From NCBI RefSeq assembly GCF_008923205.2, contig NZ_WBMS02000025.1, positions 79,066 to 123,457 of the forward strand: a stretch of DNA of 44,392 nucleotides, in the 5' to 3' direction. Both the position numbers and the translations under genes were made by a program. Positions 42,303-44,392 of the stretch are shown here, in pieces (positions within the stretch are counted from its first letter, which is position 1; each line of letters opens with the position of its first letter). The stretch comes from Actinomadura physcomitrii. GTDB lineage: Bacteria > Actinomycetota > Actinomycetes > Streptosporangiales > Streptosporangiaceae. The notes below the pieces were generated by a model. The model was not told the DNA's origin. It did no database searches and saw only the letters and a program-made list of their open reading frames with translations.

Positions 42303-42424
42303 GCCGGGGCCGAGCGCGCCGAGCGGACGGAGCTGAGCCGGGCGGGCCGAGCTGAGCCAGGCGGGTCGACTGAGCTGTCGCTCGCTTGGGGCCGCGCCGG
42401 GTTTCGTACCGGGCCGTTCTCAGG

Positions 42425-43120
42425 TCAGACGGGCTGACCGATCGGGCGGACGGTCAGGGTGTTGAGGTCGACGCCCGCCGGCTGGTCGAGGGCGTAGCAG
42501 ATGGCGTCGGCGACGGGCTGGGGAGGCAGCGCGAAGGGCGGGGCGCCGGCGTCCCGCCAGAAGGGCGTGTCGATCATGCCGGGGTTGACGACGGTGACGC
42601 CGATGCCGCGGGCCGTGGCGTGCAGGCGCAGGTTCTCGGCGAGCCCGGTGACGGCCCACTTGGTGGCCGAGTAAAGATTGCCGGGAGAGTTCTTCAGCCC
42701 GGCGACGCTGCCGACGAGCACCAGCCGTCCGCCGGTGGCCTCGAGGTGGGGCAGGACGGCATGAGCCAGAAGGGCGGGGCCGAGAACGTTGGTGAGGACC
42801 ATCGGCGCCCACGACTCCGGATCGCCGTCCCCGATGGAGTCACCGGTCATGAAACCGGCGTTCGCCACCGCCGCGTCAAGGGCACCGAATTGCTCCACGG
42901 TGCGGGTCACGACCGACTCGGTCGCCGCCCAGTCCGCCGCGTCCGCGACGAGGCCGAGCAGCCGGTCGTAGCGGCCGGTCTCGTTCAGAAATGTCTTCAG
43001 CTTGGTCTCGTCGCGGCCGGTGACAGCCACGCGATGGCCGCGGTCGAGCAGCGCCCGCGCGGTGTGCGCTCCGATGCCGCTGGTCGCGCCGGTGATCAAT
43101 ACGGTCTTGGCGGTCGTCAT
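42425..43120 (-). CDS. Short-chain dehydrogenase/reductase (SDR)
   Basis: The 231-residue classical SDR has the cofactor motif TGATSGIG (residues 10-17), NAG at about residue 90, the catalytic Ser in LVGSVAG and YSATK, plus NPGMIDTPF. It oxidises or reduces a small alcohol/ketone with NAD(P)(H). AGGAG precedes ATG 43120. It is divergent from the XRE regulator; the shared region has an inverted repeat at 43223-43237. Confidence 0.88.
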   Translation of the reverse strand: MTTAKTVLITGATSGIGAHTARALLDRGHRVAVTGRDETKLKTFLNETGRYDRLLGLVADAADWAATESVVTRTVEQFGALDAAVANAGFMTGDSIGDGDPESWAPMVLTNVLGPALLAHAVLPHLEATGGRLVLVGSVAGLKNSPGNLYSATKWAVTGLAENLRLHATARGIGVTVVNPGMIDTPFWRDAGAPPFALPPQPVADAICYALDQPAGVDLNTLTVRPIGQPV

Positions 43121-43222
43121 GTCGTGCTCCTGAGGTGTGAGTGTCCGGACGGCGAAGAGGGAATGCCGTCCGGACCGCCGGTTCCACGAAACCGGCGCCG
43201 TCAGGGGCGAACAAGGTCGCGT

Positions 43223-43237
43223 TTATAGGGGGTATAA
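43223..43237. promoter_or_regulatory. Inverted repeat TTATA-GGGGG-TATAA in the SDR/XRE gap
   Basis: Perfect 5-base arms flank five G. TTGACC lies just next to it on the minus strand (43242-43237), and the TATAAA in the repeat could serve as a -10 box for either strand. It is a likely operator of the XRE regulator. Confidence 0.5.
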
Positions 43238-43280
43238 GGTCAACCCCCCTTGCCCGCCGGCCCGTGAGTACCGTGGACGA

Positions 43281-44222
43281 ATGGAGTCTCCGCCCGAGAG
43301 CCGTCCCGGCGATCGCACCGACAACCGCTCGGATATCCGCGACTTCCTGACAAGCCGGCGCGCCAGGCTCGCCCCGGAACGGGTCGGGCTGCCCACGAGC
43401 CGGCGGCGCCGGGTTCCTGGCTTGCGCCGCGAGGAGGTCGCGGCCCTCGCCGGCGTGAGCACCGAGTGGTACACGCGCCTGGAGAGGGGCCACATCGGCG
43501 GCGTCTCCGAGGACGTACTGGATGCGGTCGCCCGGGCATTGCGCCTCGACGAGGACGAGCGCACCTACCTGTTCGATCTGGCCAGAGCGGCTCGCCCCGC
43601 CCGTCGTGCCTCCCGCGCTGCGCACCGCCGCCGCAAGGACGCCGAGATCCCGCCCTCCGTCCAGTGGATGGTCGACTCCATGACCATGGCGCCCGCCTTC
43701 GTGCGCAGCGGCCACCTGGACATCGTCGCGAGCAACGCGCTGTGCAGAGCCCTCTATTCGCCGATGTTCGACAGCGACACCACCGCCGACCGGGGCTGCG
43801 CCAACTTCCCCCGTTTTTTCTTCCTCGACCCCGGCTCTCGCCAATTCTTCGTCGATTGGGAGGAAGGCGCGAAGGCGACCGTCGCCGTGCTCCGCGCCGA
43901 AGCCGGACGCGAACCGCACGACCGGGCCCTGCGTGAGCTCGTCGGCGAACTGTCCACGCTCAGCCCCGAATTTCGCACCATGTGGGCCAGTCACGACGTC
44001 CGGATCCACCACGGGGGCGTCAAACGGCTGGACCATCCGGAGGTCGGTCGGATGGAGTTGGCGTTCCGCTCCTTGGACCTGCCCCTGGCTCAGCGGGTTT
44101 CACACGACCTGACCGTCTATGCGGCCGAGCCGGGCACCCCCTCGGAGGACCGCCTCAAACTCCTCGCCAGCTGGACGGCGCCCCCGGCCTCGGCCACGCG
44201 ACCGCCCCGCCCTCCCCGCTGA
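43281..44222 (+). CDS. XRE-family regulator with MmyB-like ligand domain
   Basis: The 313-residue protein has an XRE helix-turn-helix (residues about 40-95: RRRRVPGLRREEVAALAGVSTEWYTRLERGHIGGVSEDVLDAVARALRL) and a C-terminal PAS-like MmyB domain (FVRSGHLDIVASNALCRALYSPMF, FFLDPGSRQFFVDWEEGAKATVAVLRAEAGREPHDRAL, then MWASHDVRIHHGGVKRLDHPEVG). Such regulators control adjacent oxidoreductases, often binding a fatty-acid-like or aromatic ligand. ATG 43281 is chosen over a longer frame that would start inside the divergent gene's leader. SDR gene at 42425 is the probable target. Confidence 0.88.
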   Translation: MESPPESRPGDRTDNRSDIRDFLTSRRARLAPERVGLPTSRRRRVPGLRREEVAALAGVSTEWYTRLERGHIGGVSEDVLDAVARALRLDEDERTYLFDLARAARPARRASRAAHRRRKDAEIPPSVQWMVDSMTMAPAFVRSGHLDIVASNALCRALYSPMFDSDTTADRGCANFPRFFFLDPGSRQFFVDWEEGAKATVAVLRAEAGREPHDRALRELVGELSTLSPEFRTMWASHDVRIHHGGVKRLDHPEVGRMELAFRSLDLPLAQRVSHDLTVYAAEPGTPSEDRLKLLASWTAPPASATRPPRPPR

Positions 44223-44277
44223 CGTCGCCAGGGCGCGAAACCAATGTTCATCGGCGTCCCAGCGTGCATCGGCAGGA

Positions 44278-44392
44278 AGGGTGTTCGGGTGGTGGGGTGG
44301 CGCTTGCGTACGGGGCCGGTGATGGGGGCAGGCTCCGCCTGCCCCGCCCCGGGTCGCGCCACCCCACCACCCCCCACCCGCCGGAACACCCT
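44278..44392. repeat. Nested inverted repeat at the right edge
   Basis: AGGGTGTTC (44278-44286) is inversely repeated as GAACACCCT (44384-44392), and GGTGGTGGGGTGGCGC (44288-44303) as GCGCCACCCCACCACC (44356-44371). Inside is a hairpin, GGGGCAGGC-TCC-GCCTGCCCC (44325-44345). The outer repeat ends exactly at the last base of the window. It may be a repeated non-coding element on which an assembly contig stopped. Confidence 0.75.

Noticed and set aside
42303..42424. Short GAGCTGAGCC repeats after the VOC gene
   Set aside because: Two or three imperfect copies in a GC-rich spacer; too weak to call an element or terminator.

Overview
The window is high-GC DNA (about 70% or more by eye) from an actinomycete. 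The gene families are typical of Actinobacteria: a conservon (CvnA-D), FadD32-like acyl-AMP ligase, HxlR, MarR, PadR and XRE one-gene regulators next to their targets, DUF4132, DUF742 and DUF6084 proteins, and a FIVAR-like kinase tail. A family close to Actinomadura/Streptosporangiales is my inference; nothing here fixes the genus.

Layout, left to right. 1-3.5 kb: small regulator-target pairs (MarR with an FMN reductase, MerR with a class IV aminotransferase), flanked by two junctions where N-terminally cut genes meet head to head. 3.5-7.9 kb: a DUF4132 protein and a DUF6882-like protein, separated by a long poly-G/poly-C fold-back. 7.9-12 kb: an Lrp regulator divergent from a fused indolepyruvate ferredoxin oxidoreductase. 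12-15.2 kb: a membrane-anchored FIVAR-like protein, a YciI protein, and an HxlR regulator divergent from a 14-helix exporter with paired operators. 15.3-22.6 kb: a conservon (sensor kinase CvnA, roadblock CvnB, DUF742 CvnC, GTPase CvnD) split between cvnB and cvnC by a TnpB-only element in the opposite orientation. 22.8-30 kb: a PadR regulator and a lipid-type cluster (FAAL, acyl-CoA dehydrogenase, NTF2-like protein, SGNH hydrolase, ACP) with a sulfotransferase upstream. 30.2-38.5 kb: a structured leader with a small ORF, then a YqiJ/NfeD-like membrane protein, a flotillin and a 1602-residue AAA ATPase. 38.5-40.4 kb: a tRNA 3'-half-like sequence, a Met-rich 49-residue peptide and two genes of a type known to me from actinobacterial [NiFe]-hydrogenase loci. 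40.7-44.4 kb: an aldo/keto reductase-glyoxalase pair under a MerR-type promoter, an SDR divergent from an XRE regulator, and a nested inverted repeat at the right edge.

How it works together. Most transcription units are small and locally regulated, with recognisable palindromes over the promoters and several apparently leaderless starts. The candidates for little-described biology are the membrane protein-flotillin-giant ATPase operon with its hairpin/small-ORF leader, the sulfotransferase-linked FAAL/ACP/dehydrogenase cluster without NRPS or PKS genes, and the zinc-ribbon-less TnpB element splitting the conservon. Two extreme G/C fold-backs and two head-to-head truncations may be assembly faults and should be checked before biology is built on them.
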